Of a DNA stretch of 64,000 nt, positions 37,664-46,066 are shown piece by piece. How positions within the stretch are numbered: the first letter of the stretch is position 1; each line of letters begins with the position of its first letter. Made by a program: the position numbers and the translations under genes. This stretch comes from Anaerolineales bacterium (GTDB taxonomy: Bacteria > Chloroflexota > Anaerolineae > JAAEKA01): positions 1 through 64,000 of the forward strand of contig JACKBI010000004.1 of the NCBI GenBank assembly GCA_020634615.1, read 5' to 3'. The notes under the pieces were generated by a model that made no database searches, was not told where the DNA came from, and saw only the letters and a program-made list of their open reading frames with translations.

Positions 37664-39652
37664 ATGACATCATTCAGCAAAGTGCGTTTGCTGGGCGTGG
37701 CAACCGGGGTCGCGCTGGCCTACATTGCCCAATATTTCTTCAACCAGCCGCCGCTGAGCGGTGCGTTTCTGGCAACCATCCCGGCTGCGCTGCAAGATCC
37801 GACTGTGCTGGCAACCGTCGTCCTGCTGGCCGGCGCGGTCATCTTCGCGGCGGCAGCGCCGGCGATTCGGGAAGTTGCGAGCGAGACTGTTCAGACAGCC
37901 ACGGCCCGCAGGTTCGTCGATCATCCGTCGAATCTGGCGCGTCCGCTGCTGCTGGCGACCCTGCTGTTGTATGCCGGCTGCCTGGCGCTCTACCTGCTGA
38001 ACGGTGAAAACGCTCTGGTGCGCTGGCTGTGGCTGGCCTCGGTGGTGTTGCTGGTCGCCTCGCAGGTTCCATGGGGAGATCTGCGCCGCGCGCCGGACCA
38101 TGTGGCAAGCCAGTGGCGCAGTTACCTGCTGCCTGGCTTGCTGCTGCTCCTGGCAGCCGCGTTGCGGCTGTACCGCCTGGCCGATCTGCCGCAAGACCTG
38201 CACGGCGACATGGCATCGCATGGCCTGCAAGCGCAGCAGATCCTGGCCGGTCTCGTCCGGGGGTACGTCGGTGTCGGTTGGGCGGACATTCCGCTGCCCG
38301 GCTTTGTGCCCACCGTCGCGGCCATGACGCTGACCGGCGACCAGGGCATGCTGGGGCTGGCCCTTGCTTCTGCGTTGGGCGGTGTTCTGGCGGTTTGGGG
38401 CACGTGGGTGCTGCTGCAAACAGTGCAGACACGGCGTGTGGCGCTGATCGGTACGGCGCTGCTGGCGGTATCCTACACGGCCATCCACTTCAGTCGCATT
38501 GCCGAGTACATGGATCCGGTCCCATTTGGTGTTTGGGCGCTGGCGTTCCTCGCCGTCGGTCTGCGTCAACGCACCAGCCTGCCTTTTGTCTTGGGCGGCA
38601 TGCTGGCCGCCGGCGCCAGCCTGATGTATTTCTCAGGACGGGTGGTCTTCGTCATTTTCGGCGCGCTGCTGGTCTATTTGCTGCTGTTCGACCGGAAGTT
38701 ACTGCGTGCCAATCTGATTGGCCTGGCGTGGCTCGCTGTCGGCGCGCTGATCGCGTTGGGGCCGATGACGGTGTTTTTCGTGCAACATCCGGCAGCGTGG
38801 CTGAGCCGCTCCCAACAGGTCCTCGTATTCAACCCGGCGGTCATCGAGCATTCGCGCCACAAGTACGGGGTCGAGACTACCGCACAGATCTTACTGGAGC
38901 AAGTCCGGCGCACGCTGCTCGTATTCAACTACACCATCGACAGCAGTACACAGTTTGGCTTCCCCAGAGCGATGGTGGACAGCGTCACAGCGCCGTGGAT
39001 TGTGTTGGGTATTGCCTACGGGCTGGCGCATTTTCGCCGCTGGGGCAACGGGCTCCTGGTGGTTACGCTGGGTGCGATCTTGCTGGTTGGCAGCGTGCTG
39101 ACCGACAATGCGCCCTTCTATCCGCGCCTGATCCTGGTTCTGACGCCGGCGCTGGGACTGGCGGCCCTGGCCGTTGACCGCACGTGGGAGGCGATCGAGG
39201 ATGCGCTGGGCAGGGAGACGGGCCGAATCGTGGTCGTGGTGGTGGTGGGTGCACTGCTCTACATCGGGCTGGTGAACTGGGTGGCGTATTACCAGTTTGC
39301 AGCCCACAACGCACAACCGCGCGCACTGGTGGCCCGCTACGTATCAACGCTGCCGGCAGATGCCACGGTCTGCATCGTACCTGAGGATGACGGCGGATGG
39401 ATCCACTCGACCGACGAACGCGAGATCGACTTCTTGTTAGGCCAACGTCACGGCGAACAGGTGGTGTTCGATGACAACGGTGCACCGGGGGATATCCCGG
39501 AAAGCTGCGGGCAAACTGGCGCGGTTTGGATTGTACCGGCCAGCCGCCAGCCGGCGTTGGGGGAACTGGAGGCACGGTTCCCCGGCGGCGAACGCAGCAG
39601 TTACGGTCCGCGGCAGGGAGAAGTGGCGTTTTGGGCGTATCTAGTGCGGTAG
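37664..39652 (+). CDS. GT-C membrane glycosyltransferase (ArnT/PMT-like)
   Basis: A 662-aa protein with about 12 transmembrane segments. After helix 4-5 comes LYRLADLPQDLHGDMASHGLQAQQIL, with the acidic residues that mark the first extracytoplasmic loop of GT-C enzymes, then IHFSRIAEYMDPVPFGVWA. The last 130 residues are a soluble domain (TVCIVPEDDGGWIHSTDE). It probably transfers sugars from a polyprenyl-phosphate donor outside the membrane. The ATG at 37664 (MTSFSKVRLLG) is favoured by the promoter spacing. An 8-bp tandem repeat spans the stop codon. Confidence 0.8.
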   Translation: MTSFSKVRLLGVATGVALAYIAQYFFNQPPLSGAFLATIPAALQDPTVLATVVLLAGAVIFAAAAPAIREVASETVQTATARRFVDHPSNLARPLLLATLLLYAGCLALYLLNGENALVRWLWLASVVLLVASQVPWGDLRRAPDHVASQWRSYLLPGLLLLLAAALRLYRLADLPQDLHGDMASHGLQAQQILAGLVRGYVGVGWADIPLPGFVPTVAAMTLTGDQGMLGLALASALGGVLAVWGTWVLLQTVQTRRVALIGTALLAVSYTAIHFSRIAEYMDPVPFGVWALAFLAVGLRQRTSLPFVLGGMLAAGASLMYFSGRVVFVIFGALLVYLLLFDRKLLRANLIGLAWLAVGALIALGPMTVFFVQHPAAWLSRSQQVLVFNPAVIEHSRHKYGVETTAQILLEQVRRTLLVFNYTIDSSTQFGFPRAMVDSVTAPWIVLGIAYGLAHFRRWGNGLLVVTLGAILLVGSVLTDNAPFYPRLILVLTPALGLAALAVDRTWEAIEDALGRETGRIVVVVVVGALLYIGLVNWVAYYQFAAHNAQPRALVARYVSTLPADATVCIVPEDDGGWIHSTDEREIDFLLGQRHGEQVVFDDNGAPGDIPESCGQTGAVWIVPASRQPALGELEARFPGGERSSYGPRQGEVAFWAYLVR

Positions 39653-39665
39653 TGCGGTAGTGCGG
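39642..39665. repeat. TAGTGCGG x3 tandem repeat at a stop codon
   Basis: Three head-to-tail 8-bp units (39642, 39650, 39658). The TAG stop of the GT-C gene is the first three bases of the second unit. Confidence 0.9.
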
Positions 39666-39667
39666 AA

Positions 39668-39766
39668 CTTACCCTCACCCCAGCCCTCTCCCAAGGGGAG
39701 AGGGGGCAGGAGGGCGGCGATTCCCCTCTCCCTGAGGGAGAGGGGGTAGGGGGTGAGGGTGAGGCC
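39668..39766. repeat. CCCTCTCCC palindromic repeat, copy 2 (likely bidirectional terminator)
   Basis: CCCTCACCCC plus two CTCTCCC/GGGAGAG palindromes and a mirror GGGGTGAGGG end. It lies between the convergent GT-C and Yip1 genes, as copy 1 (7471-7546) lies between MerR and RimO. Confidence 0.85.
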
Positions 39767-39770
39767 TGGG

Positions 39771-40532
39771 CTAATTGCCAATCAACGGGCTAACTACCGC
39801 GATTAACCCGATCATGGCCAACACTGATAGTATCACAGCCAGCAGAATCAGGATCACCGCCGGCAGCAAAGCAGCCACAACAGCGCGGCCCGCGGTGAAG
39901 CGCTGGCTGACCTGCACCGCCTTGATATAGACAACCACGCCCCAAATCCAGCCAACGAAGGCAACCATCGGGCCGACACAGGGGATAGGAGCGAAGATGC
40001 TCAGTAAATTTGGCACGGCAAACAGCGCTGTCAGACCGAAGAAGCGATCCACCCCGCCGTTGCCACCCAGCAGTTTGGCAAACAGCAACACCCAGATTCC
40101 ATAGGCAAGAAAAGCGGTCAGCCGGCCGAAGGCAGTCGACAGCCAACCGCCTAGCGCGGTGAAAAAGCCGGCGATGCCCCGCGGCAATGGCGTGGGAATA
40201 CTCGCTATCTCGACGCCCATGCGCAAGCCCGATTCGAAGTTCTGGGTGAACTGATCGAGAAACATCTGGGCTTCCGGACTGGTCCCGCCGAAGAACTGAT
40301 ACTGGTCGAAGTTCTGCAAGACCTCCTGGCGGAGCTGATCGGCCTGTTCAGCGCCGAACGGACGGACATGACTCACAAAATTGATCACCGCGGCCAGACT
40401 GCCGGCGATCAGGAAGCAGGCCAGCAGGATCGCGACTCCGCGTTTCATCGCATCTTTGCGGTCGCGGAACGACTCGAGGGCCGGCTCACGCAGCAGGGCT
40501 GCGTCGCGCATCAGAACAAGCATGTCGTTCAT
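39771..40532 (-). CDS. Yip1-domain membrane protein (second of a pair)
   Basis: A 253-aa protein with five to six hydrophobic segments and a Yip1-like core (LTALFAVPNLLSIFAPIPCVGPMVAFVGWIWGVVVYIKAVQ). The N-terminal cytoplasmic part is charged (RDAALLREPALESFRDRKD). The ATG at 40532 lies one base after the TAA of the preceding Yip1 gene, and GGAGG 8 nt upstream is inside that gene's last codons, so translation is coupled. Bacterial Yip1 proteins have no firm role. Confidence 0.75.
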   Translation of the reverse strand: MNDMLVLMRDAALLREPALESFRDRKDAMKRGVAILLACFLIAGSLAAVINFVSHVRPFGAEQADQLRQEVLQNFDQYQFFGGTSPEAQMFLDQFTQNFESGLRMGVEIASIPTPLPRGIAGFFTALGGWLSTAFGRLTAFLAYGIWVLLFAKLLGGNGGVDRFFGLTALFAVPNLLSIFAPIPCVGPMVAFVGWIWGVVVYIKAVQVSQRFTAGRAVVAALLPAVILILLAVILSVLAMIGLIAVVSPLIGN

Positions 40533-40533
40533 G

Positions 40534-41259
40534 TTACATTCCTCCCCCAAAGCTGGCTGCAGCGACCGCGATCCCGACTGCCAGCACTGCGCTGACGATC
40601 AGCCCGATCACCAAACCGATGATCAGCGGCGGAAGCAGCACGGCGAAGACGGCTCTCGGCCATGACAGGTCGTGCACCGTGCGCAGCGCCATGTAGCTGC
40701 ACAGCAAAGTCCATGTGCCCAGGCCAGCGATCGTGACAAATGGCAAAACGGTCACCAGTGTCAGCAACTGCGGGCCGGATGCCAGCGCAGTTGCGCCCAA
40801 CGTCTGGTTGAGCGTGCCCTTGCCGCCAAACACCCGTGCAAACAGATAGGCAAGGCTGCCGAATACCAGCCAGAAGACGATCAACGCCAACGGCCGGGTG
40901 ATGATGCCTGCCAGCGAACGCACCGGCGACGGCGCCATCGAAGCAAACGCGTTCCAGATGCCGTTCCAGATCTGAAGGAAGGTCGACTCGCCGCCGGGCG
41001 CCAGCTGCATGGAACGGTACCACTCCATGTTTTGCAGATTGTTGAGCACCACGTCGCGCACGGTGTTGAGGTTCGGGCTGCTGGCCCATTCCAATGTCGT
41101 GCCGATGATGCCTGCCACGGCCAGCAACACCCCCAACAGCACAAGAATGAACAACCCTTCCACGAAGGGGTTGTCGTCGTCACGCATGTGCGCGTAGGCG
41201 TCCCGCTGCAGGAACAAGCCGTCCCACAACAGGCCAAATGAACGTGCGATGCTTTGCAT
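40534..41259 (-). CDS. Yip1-domain membrane protein (first of a pair)
   Basis: A 241-aa protein with five hydrophobic segments. The Yip1 features are seen in GTLNQTLGATALASGPQLLTLVTVLPFV and GTWTLLCSYMALRTVHDLSW. AAAGGAGG lies 5-6 nt before the ATG at 41259, a near-perfect ribosome-binding site, which settles the start over the longer frame to 41286. It starts 37 bp after the end of the CCA-transferase fusion gene and is probably in the same transcript. Confidence 0.8.
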   Translation of the reverse strand: MQSIARSFGLLWDGLFLQRDAYAHMRDDDNPFVEGLFILVLLGVLLAVAGIIGTTLEWASSPNLNTVRDVVLNNLQNMEWYRSMQLAPGGESTFLQIWNGIWNAFASMAPSPVRSLAGIITRPLALIVFWLVFGSLAYLFARVFGGKGTLNQTLGATALASGPQLLTLVTVLPFVTIAGLGTWTLLCSYMALRTVHDLSWPRAVFAVLLPPLIIGLVIGLIVSAVLAVGIAVAAASFGGGM

Positions 41260-41296
41260 CAGGTCCTCCTTTTCCGGGTCTCGCACCCGGTTCCAA

Positions 41297-44011
41297 CTAT
41301 TTCGAACGGGTGTCAGATGGCGGGTCAGCCAATCGAGAAGTTACCAGCGTTTCCACCAGCGCGCGCTCTTCAGCCTCGCTGGCAATCAGATTATCCAGCC
41401 AGGCATCGCGCGCCGCTTCCAGAATGTCGCGGTAAGCTGGGCCGGGCTGCAAGCCCATAAGCTTCAAATCCTGACCGTCGGTAAACGCGCGCACCATGCG
41501 CAGCTCGTTCTCGTACAGATCGATGTGCGCCGCGATGACGGGCGAGTCGCTGATCAGTCGCATCAGCCAGCGGCTGGCCGGCAGCCGCGGATCGAGCAGC
41601 TTGTAGATCTGGCTGCGCGGCAGAGCAGGATTATCCAGCACGGGGACAAGATTCTTCAGGTCGTGGAGGTCTTCCATCAAGGCCACCGTGCTGTGCATCA
41701 TACTGAGTCGCTGGTCGAGGACAGCAATGGCGGCACGCGGCAGCGGATACGTCCAGATGGCGAAGTAGAGCTGATCCAGGTCGGCAGGCGGCGTTGAAAC
41801 GTGCTGGAGCGCACCGCGCAGCCGCTCAAAACGAGTTGTCACCCAGTTGTCCACCCGCAGGTCGGGATGCAGGTGCTGGACCACGCCGAACTGTTCCAGC
41901 CGCTGCAACGCCTGCTCGGGGCGCTCCTCAGCGAAAATCAATTCCAGCTCGTGGCGAATGCGCGCCGGCGTAATCCGTTCCAGAAGCGCCACGGCGTCGC
42001 CGATCAACTCCAGGGTGCGCTGCTCGATGACAAAGCCAAAACGCTGCTCGAAACGCACTGCGCGCAGGATACGTGTTGGATCATCGACAAAACTGTGGGT
42101 GTGTAGCACCCGAATCAGGCCGTCTTCAAGGTCACGGGCGCCGCCGTAGAAATCCAGCAACTCGCCCCATCGCCCGGGGGTGAGGCAGATTGCCAGCGTA
42201 TTGATGGTGAAGTCGCGCCGATGCAGGTCTAGCTTGATGGAACTGTGCTCCACCGTCGGCAGCACGGTCGGCTCAGCGTAGAACTCGGTGCGTGCGGTCA
42301 CGAAATCCAGCGAAGCCGGCGGGGCCAGAATGCCAGCCAGCGCGCTCATCAGATCGCCCTCCGGCTCATCCTCATCCGCAGGCTGATCCTTGAGCGGTAG
42401 TATCCACTTGGCGGTGCCGAATCGCTGGTGGCTGCGTACCCGCCCACCGTGTTGCCGGGCCAGCGTGCGTGCCAGGTTGATCGCATCTCCCTCCACCACA
42501 AGATCGACATCGAAGTTGGGACGGCTCAACAGCAAATCCCGTGCAAAGCCGCCGACGGCGTACAACGGGCAGTTCAGCTCCTCGGCAGCCTGACCGGCAA
42601 GCCGCAGCAGCTCCAGCAGCGCCTCAGGCAACCCGGTCTCCATGCGCATGGCGATCCTGTCCCGCTGCAAGGGTTGTTCAGGCATGCCCCACAGGTTGAT
42701 CAGATCGGTACGCGTAGCGATGCCGACGATCATGCCCGTTTCGGGATCGGCCACCGGTATCTGGCCCCAGTTGGATTCGATCATCAGCCGCTGCAAGTCT
42801 TGCAGGCTCTGCCCCGGCGTCACCCAGACCGGGTCGGTTCGCATGAAGTGGTCGATGGTCTGGGTCGCCAGCCCGTGGTGCTGGGCGCGGTCCACCTGCC
42901 GTCTGGTGATCAGGCCGCGCAGCTGGCTGACGTGGATGGCGCGCTTGCCGTTTTCGTCGGTCCCGTCACCCTCTACCACGGGATAGCCCTCGAAGCCATA
43001 GCGCTGGAGGATGTCGGTCATCTCGGCAATCGACGTGTCCGGCGACACCGTTACCGGCATGCCCAACGTCATGATCTGCCCGACGGTCAGGCTGGGACGG
43101 ACGGTCTCATACAGCAGGCGCACGATCTCGGCTTCCACTTCCTCACGCCGGCCATCGCGCACCATCGCTGCGGCGGCGCGTGCATGGCCGCCCCCGCCAA
43201 GCTGCCGCGTTACAGCACTGACATCGATTCCATCAACGGTGCTGCGGGCTACGACCTGAACACGGTCGCCCAGATCGACCACGAGGAACAGCCCGGCCGG
43301 ATCGTAGACGTCGCGCAGGTTGTGAGCCAGCGTGCTGATCTCGTCGTGGAAGTCGATGGCCTCAGCGCTGGCGATGACCACAGTGTGCCCGGCCACGGTG
43401 TAGATGCGGCTGTTTTCGGCCAGTTCGGCGTAGAGCTTGGCCTGTGCAGGGGTCAGTGGATGGTTCAGGAAGCGATGAGCGACCTGGAGGTTTGCGCCGC
43501 GCTCCAGCAGCCAGGCGGCAGCCCGCAAATCACGTGCAGTCGTCGCGAGGTAGATCAGCGAGCCTGTGTCCTCGTAGATGCCCAGCAGCATCAACGTCGC
43601 CTCGACAGCTGTCAGCCGGGTCTGGCGGTCGGCCAATTGCTCAACCAGCAGGGTCGTGGTGGCGCCCGTTTCGCCGCCCCAATAGGTCGAGTCGTTCTCC
43701 AGCTCGCGCTGCAACGGATGGTGGTCGATGATCTGCGCGGGCGTGCTGCGCCGCATCCCCTTGACGGTTGCGTAGGACTGCGTATCGACCACGATAGCGC
43801 GATCCACCTTGCGCCGCGGCAGATCCTCCTGGGTACGAAACGGCAGCGCGCTGCGATAGAGCGCCAGAAAATCGCGCAGGTTACGGTTCAGCGTGCGCGG
43901 CAACACCGGCACAGCATCGGGGTAGAGCTTGTGCGCCGCCAGCATCGATGCCAGCGCGTCGAAGTCCGTGTGTTCGTGGGTGAGGATGATGGTGAACCCG
44001 TCGTGTGGCAT
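41297..44011 (-). CDS. DHH-CBS-CCA nucleotidyltransferase fusion protein
   Basis: A 904-aa three-part protein. N-terminal DHH/DHHA1 phosphoesterase: LTHEHTDFDALASML, IDHHPLQREL and GGGGHARAAAAMV (up to about 300). Next are two CBS domains (about 310-450; VGQIMTLGMPVTVSPDTSIAEM, FMRTDPVWVTPGQSLQDL). Then comes a class II poly(A) polymerase/CCA-adding domain: GGFARDLLLSRPNFDVDLVVEG (active-site Asp pair), RRDFTINTLAICL and DPTRILRAVRFEQRFGF. It probably repairs or builds tRNA 3' ends, with nanoRNA or cyclic-dinucleotide cleavage by the DHH part. The fusion resembles A-adding enzymes of deep-branching bacteria. GGAG sits 8 nt before the ATG at 44011. Confidence 0.9.
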   Translation of the reverse strand: MPHDGFTIILTHEHTDFDALASMLAAHKLYPDAVPVLPRTLNRNLRDFLALYRSALPFRTQEDLPRRKVDRAIVVDTQSYATVKGMRRSTPAQIIDHHPLQRELENDSTYWGGETGATTTLLVEQLADRQTRLTAVEATLMLLGIYEDTGSLIYLATTARDLRAAAWLLERGANLQVAHRFLNHPLTPAQAKLYAELAENSRIYTVAGHTVVIASAEAIDFHDEISTLAHNLRDVYDPAGLFLVVDLGDRVQVVARSTVDGIDVSAVTRQLGGGGHARAAAAMVRDGRREEVEAEIVRLLYETVRPSLTVGQIMTLGMPVTVSPDTSIAEMTDILQRYGFEGYPVVEGDGTDENGKRAIHVSQLRGLITRRQVDRAQHHGLATQTIDHFMRTDPVWVTPGQSLQDLQRLMIESNWGQIPVADPETGMIVGIATRTDLINLWGMPEQPLQRDRIAMRMETGLPEALLELLRLAGQAAEELNCPLYAVGGFARDLLLSRPNFDVDLVVEGDAINLARTLARQHGGRVRSHQRFGTAKWILPLKDQPADEDEPEGDLMSALAGILAPPASLDFVTARTEFYAEPTVLPTVEHSSIKLDLHRRDFTINTLAICLTPGRWGELLDFYGGARDLEDGLIRVLHTHSFVDDPTRILRAVRFEQRFGFVIEQRTLELIGDAVALLERITPARIRHELELIFAEERPEQALQRLEQFGVVQHLHPDLRVDNWVTTRFERLRGALQHVSTPPADLDQLYFAIWTYPLPRAAIAVLDQRLSMMHSTVALMEDLHDLKNLVPVLDNPALPRSQIYKLLDPRLPASRWLMRLISDSPVIAAHIDLYENELRMVRAFTDGQDLKLMGLQPGPAYRDILEAARDAWLDNLIASEAEERALVETLVTSRLADPPSDTRSK

Positions 44012-44073
44012 GGTACGCTCCTGCTCCTGCGACCATTCTACCATATCCTGCGACGGTTGACATACATCAAAAC

Positions 44074-45105
44074 TCAGTTGACGATCACCGTGCGCACGCC
44101 GCCGGCGCTGTAGCCCGCCATGCGGTCCATCACGGCATTGACAGCATCGGGATCCAGGGGAATCGTCGCCGTGACAACCGGCTTGAGGTCCAGCGCGCCC
44201 CGACGGACGAACTCAGTCAGCAGAGGAATCTCCGACGCGAGGTGGTCGGAGCAGCCGATGATCTCGGCTTCGCGGTTGATGATCTCGCCATACGGGTAGA
44301 TTGACACGGGCTGGTCGCCCAATCCAACCGCTACGACACGGCCAAAGGGCGCCAGGCTGGCGATGGCCGGACGCATGGTGGCGGGGATGCCAACCAGATC
44401 CACGGCCACATCAACGCCATGCCCGCCGGTGGCCTGCCTGATCGCGGTCACAGGGTCGCCGCGGCCGGCATCGACCGGCTCCGCGCCCAGTTCCTCCACC
44501 AGGGCCAGCCGACCGGCATCCAGATCGACGGCGAAGACGCGCAGCGCGCCCAACGCCCGTGCCAGTTGGATGGCAGACATGCCGAGCCCGCCCGCGCCGA
44601 AAACGGCCACCGTCTCACCCGCCTGCAAACGCCCTTTGCGTAGGGCATGGAACGCTGTTGCTGACGAACACATCATTACCGCGCCCTGCTCGAAGGGTAT
44701 CTCGTCTGGCAGCGGAAACACGCTGCGCGCCGGGACGACGATGAATTCGGCATAGCCACCGGCGCGGTGCTTGCCCAGCATCTGGCCGCGGGTGCAGAAC
44801 TGCTCTGTGCCCTGGTTGCAGTAGGCGCAGTGCCCGCAGGTTGCCATGTAATGCAGACAAACGCGGTCGCCGGGCTGCCAGCCGGCTACTGCGTCACCGA
44901 CGCGTTCAACCACGCCGCTGACTTCGTGCCCCAACGTCATCGGCAGCGGCTGGACCGGCGAGACGCCGGCACGGTAATGGACGTCTGAATGGCAGATGCC
45001 GGCCGCCCTGACGCGCACGAGCACGTCAAGCGGATCGACAGCGGGCAGCGGCACGTCGCGCAGTTCCAATGGGTGGTTAGTTTGTATCAGTTGAATAGCT
45101 TTCAT
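44074..45105 (-). CDS. Zinc-dependent alcohol dehydrogenase (MDR family)
   Basis: A 343-aa medium-chain dehydrogenase. Catalytic zinc ligands: Cys in AAGICHSDVHYR and His-Glu in TLGHEVSG. Structural zinc: four Cys in CGHCAYCNQGTEQFC (about 93-107). Rossmann motif: VAVFGAGGLGMSAIQLA; DLDAGRL suggests NAD preference. Substrate unknown; length and motifs are complete. The ATG at 45105 lies 8 bp after the MscS stop. Confidence 0.92.
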   Translation of the reverse strand: MKAIQLIQTNHPLELRDVPLPAVDPLDVLVRVRAAGICHSDVHYRAGVSPVQPLPMTLGHEVSGVVERVGDAVAGWQPGDRVCLHYMATCGHCAYCNQGTEQFCTRGQMLGKHRAGGYAEFIVVPARSVFPLPDEIPFEQGAVMMCSSATAFHALRKGRLQAGETVAVFGAGGLGMSAIQLARALGALRVFAVDLDAGRLALVEELGAEPVDAGRGDPVTAIRQATGGHGVDVAVDLVGIPATMRPAIASLAPFGRVVAVGLGDQPVSIYPYGEIINREAEIIGCSDHLASEIPLLTEFVRRGALDLKPVVTATIPLDPDAVNAVMDRMAGYSAGGVRTVIVN

Positions 45106-45113
45106 GGTACCCG

Positions 45114-46061
45114 TCACTGTTGACTCTCCGCCGGTCCGCCCGCGCCAGACTTTCCCTCAGCACGGTTGTCGTAGAAACGCGTAGTCGGATAGGCAAAGTC
45201 GATTTCCGGTTCGTCAGCGAACGCGACCAACACGTCTTCCCATATGATGTGCTCCATCACACGCGGCTGGCGTACTTCACACAGAAAGCGCATGGTCAGT
45301 TCAACGCCGATATCCACGACACGGGTGAACACCACCGGTCGCATAGCGCCTGTCCTGACCATAAACTGATCGTTGACCATACGCACCTGCTCTTCAGCTT
45401 TCGGCCCAAAGTCGCCAGCGTGGCGCTGCACAATTTCCTCCAACGCCAACTTCGCCTTTTGCCAGTTGCTCTCGAAGGTCACCACCACTGGAATTTCGTG
45501 CCAGATGAACTCGAAGGCCATATTTTCATTGTGCAGTTTGTAACTGAAAATATAGGCGTTGGGCACCTGGATGATGCGCCCTGTGCTTTGGCGCGGGCCG
45601 CTGATGCCATCTCCCAGCTCCAGCAGCGAGAAAACGAAGGGACCAATATCCACCACGTCGCCGCGCACCCCGTCAATGCCGACCCGCTGGCCGACACGCA
45701 ACGGTTTGCGCCAGAGGATATAGGCCCAGCCGCCCAGGTCCACTATCGGGTCGCGCATGGCAATGGCAAAACCGGCGCCGATGATGGCGATGACCGTAGC
45801 CATATCGCCAAAGCCCTCCAACCAGATAGCTATGATCAACACAACTATCAGTCCCCACATCACGTAGCCGCTGGTTTTTGACCATCGGTAACGGTTCGCG
45901 GCATCGCTCGTTCGCCCAGCAACAAAGCGGCGAAACGCATAGCGCAAGATGAACAGGCCGATCACCACCGCCAGTGACAGCAGGATTTTCTGTAGCAGCG
46001 CCATCGTGCTGGTGGTTTGCAGATAGACCTGCAATTCCTGAAGCGCGTCTTGAGTTGGCAA
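45114..46061 (-). CDS. MscS-family mechanosensitive ion channel
   Basis: A 315-aa protein. Three N-terminal helices are followed by the pore-lining/beta region: FAIAMRDPIVDLGGWAYILWRKPLRVGQRVGI and GDVVDIGPFVFSLLEL, typical of MscS. The start TTG at 46061 comes 5 bp after the lipoprotein stop, with GGAAGG about 9 nt upstream; a later ATG at codon 20 is possible but would remove part of the first helix. It acts as an osmotic safety valve in the inner membrane. Confidence 0.88.
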   Translation of the reverse strand: MPTQDALQELQVYLQTTSTMALLQKILLSLAVVIGLFILRYAFRRFVAGRTSDAANRYRWSKTSGYVMWGLIVVLIIAIWLEGFGDMATVIAIIGAGFAIAMRDPIVDLGGWAYILWRKPLRVGQRVGIDGVRGDVVDIGPFVFSLLELGDGISGPRQSTGRIIQVPNAYIFSYKLHNENMAFEFIWHEIPVVVTFESNWQKAKLALEEIVQRHAGDFGPKAEEQVRMVNDQFMVRTGAMRPVVFTRVVDIGVELTMRFLCEVRQPRVMEHIIWEDVLVAFADEPEIDFAYPTTRFYDNRAEGKSGAGGPAESQQ

Positions 46062-46066
46062 GGAAC

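Noticed and set aside
42428..44113. 561-codon plus-strand open frame opposite the DHH-CBS-CCA gene
   Set aside because: Mirror of a real gene; composition is rich in His/Arg/Gln and shows no family motif.
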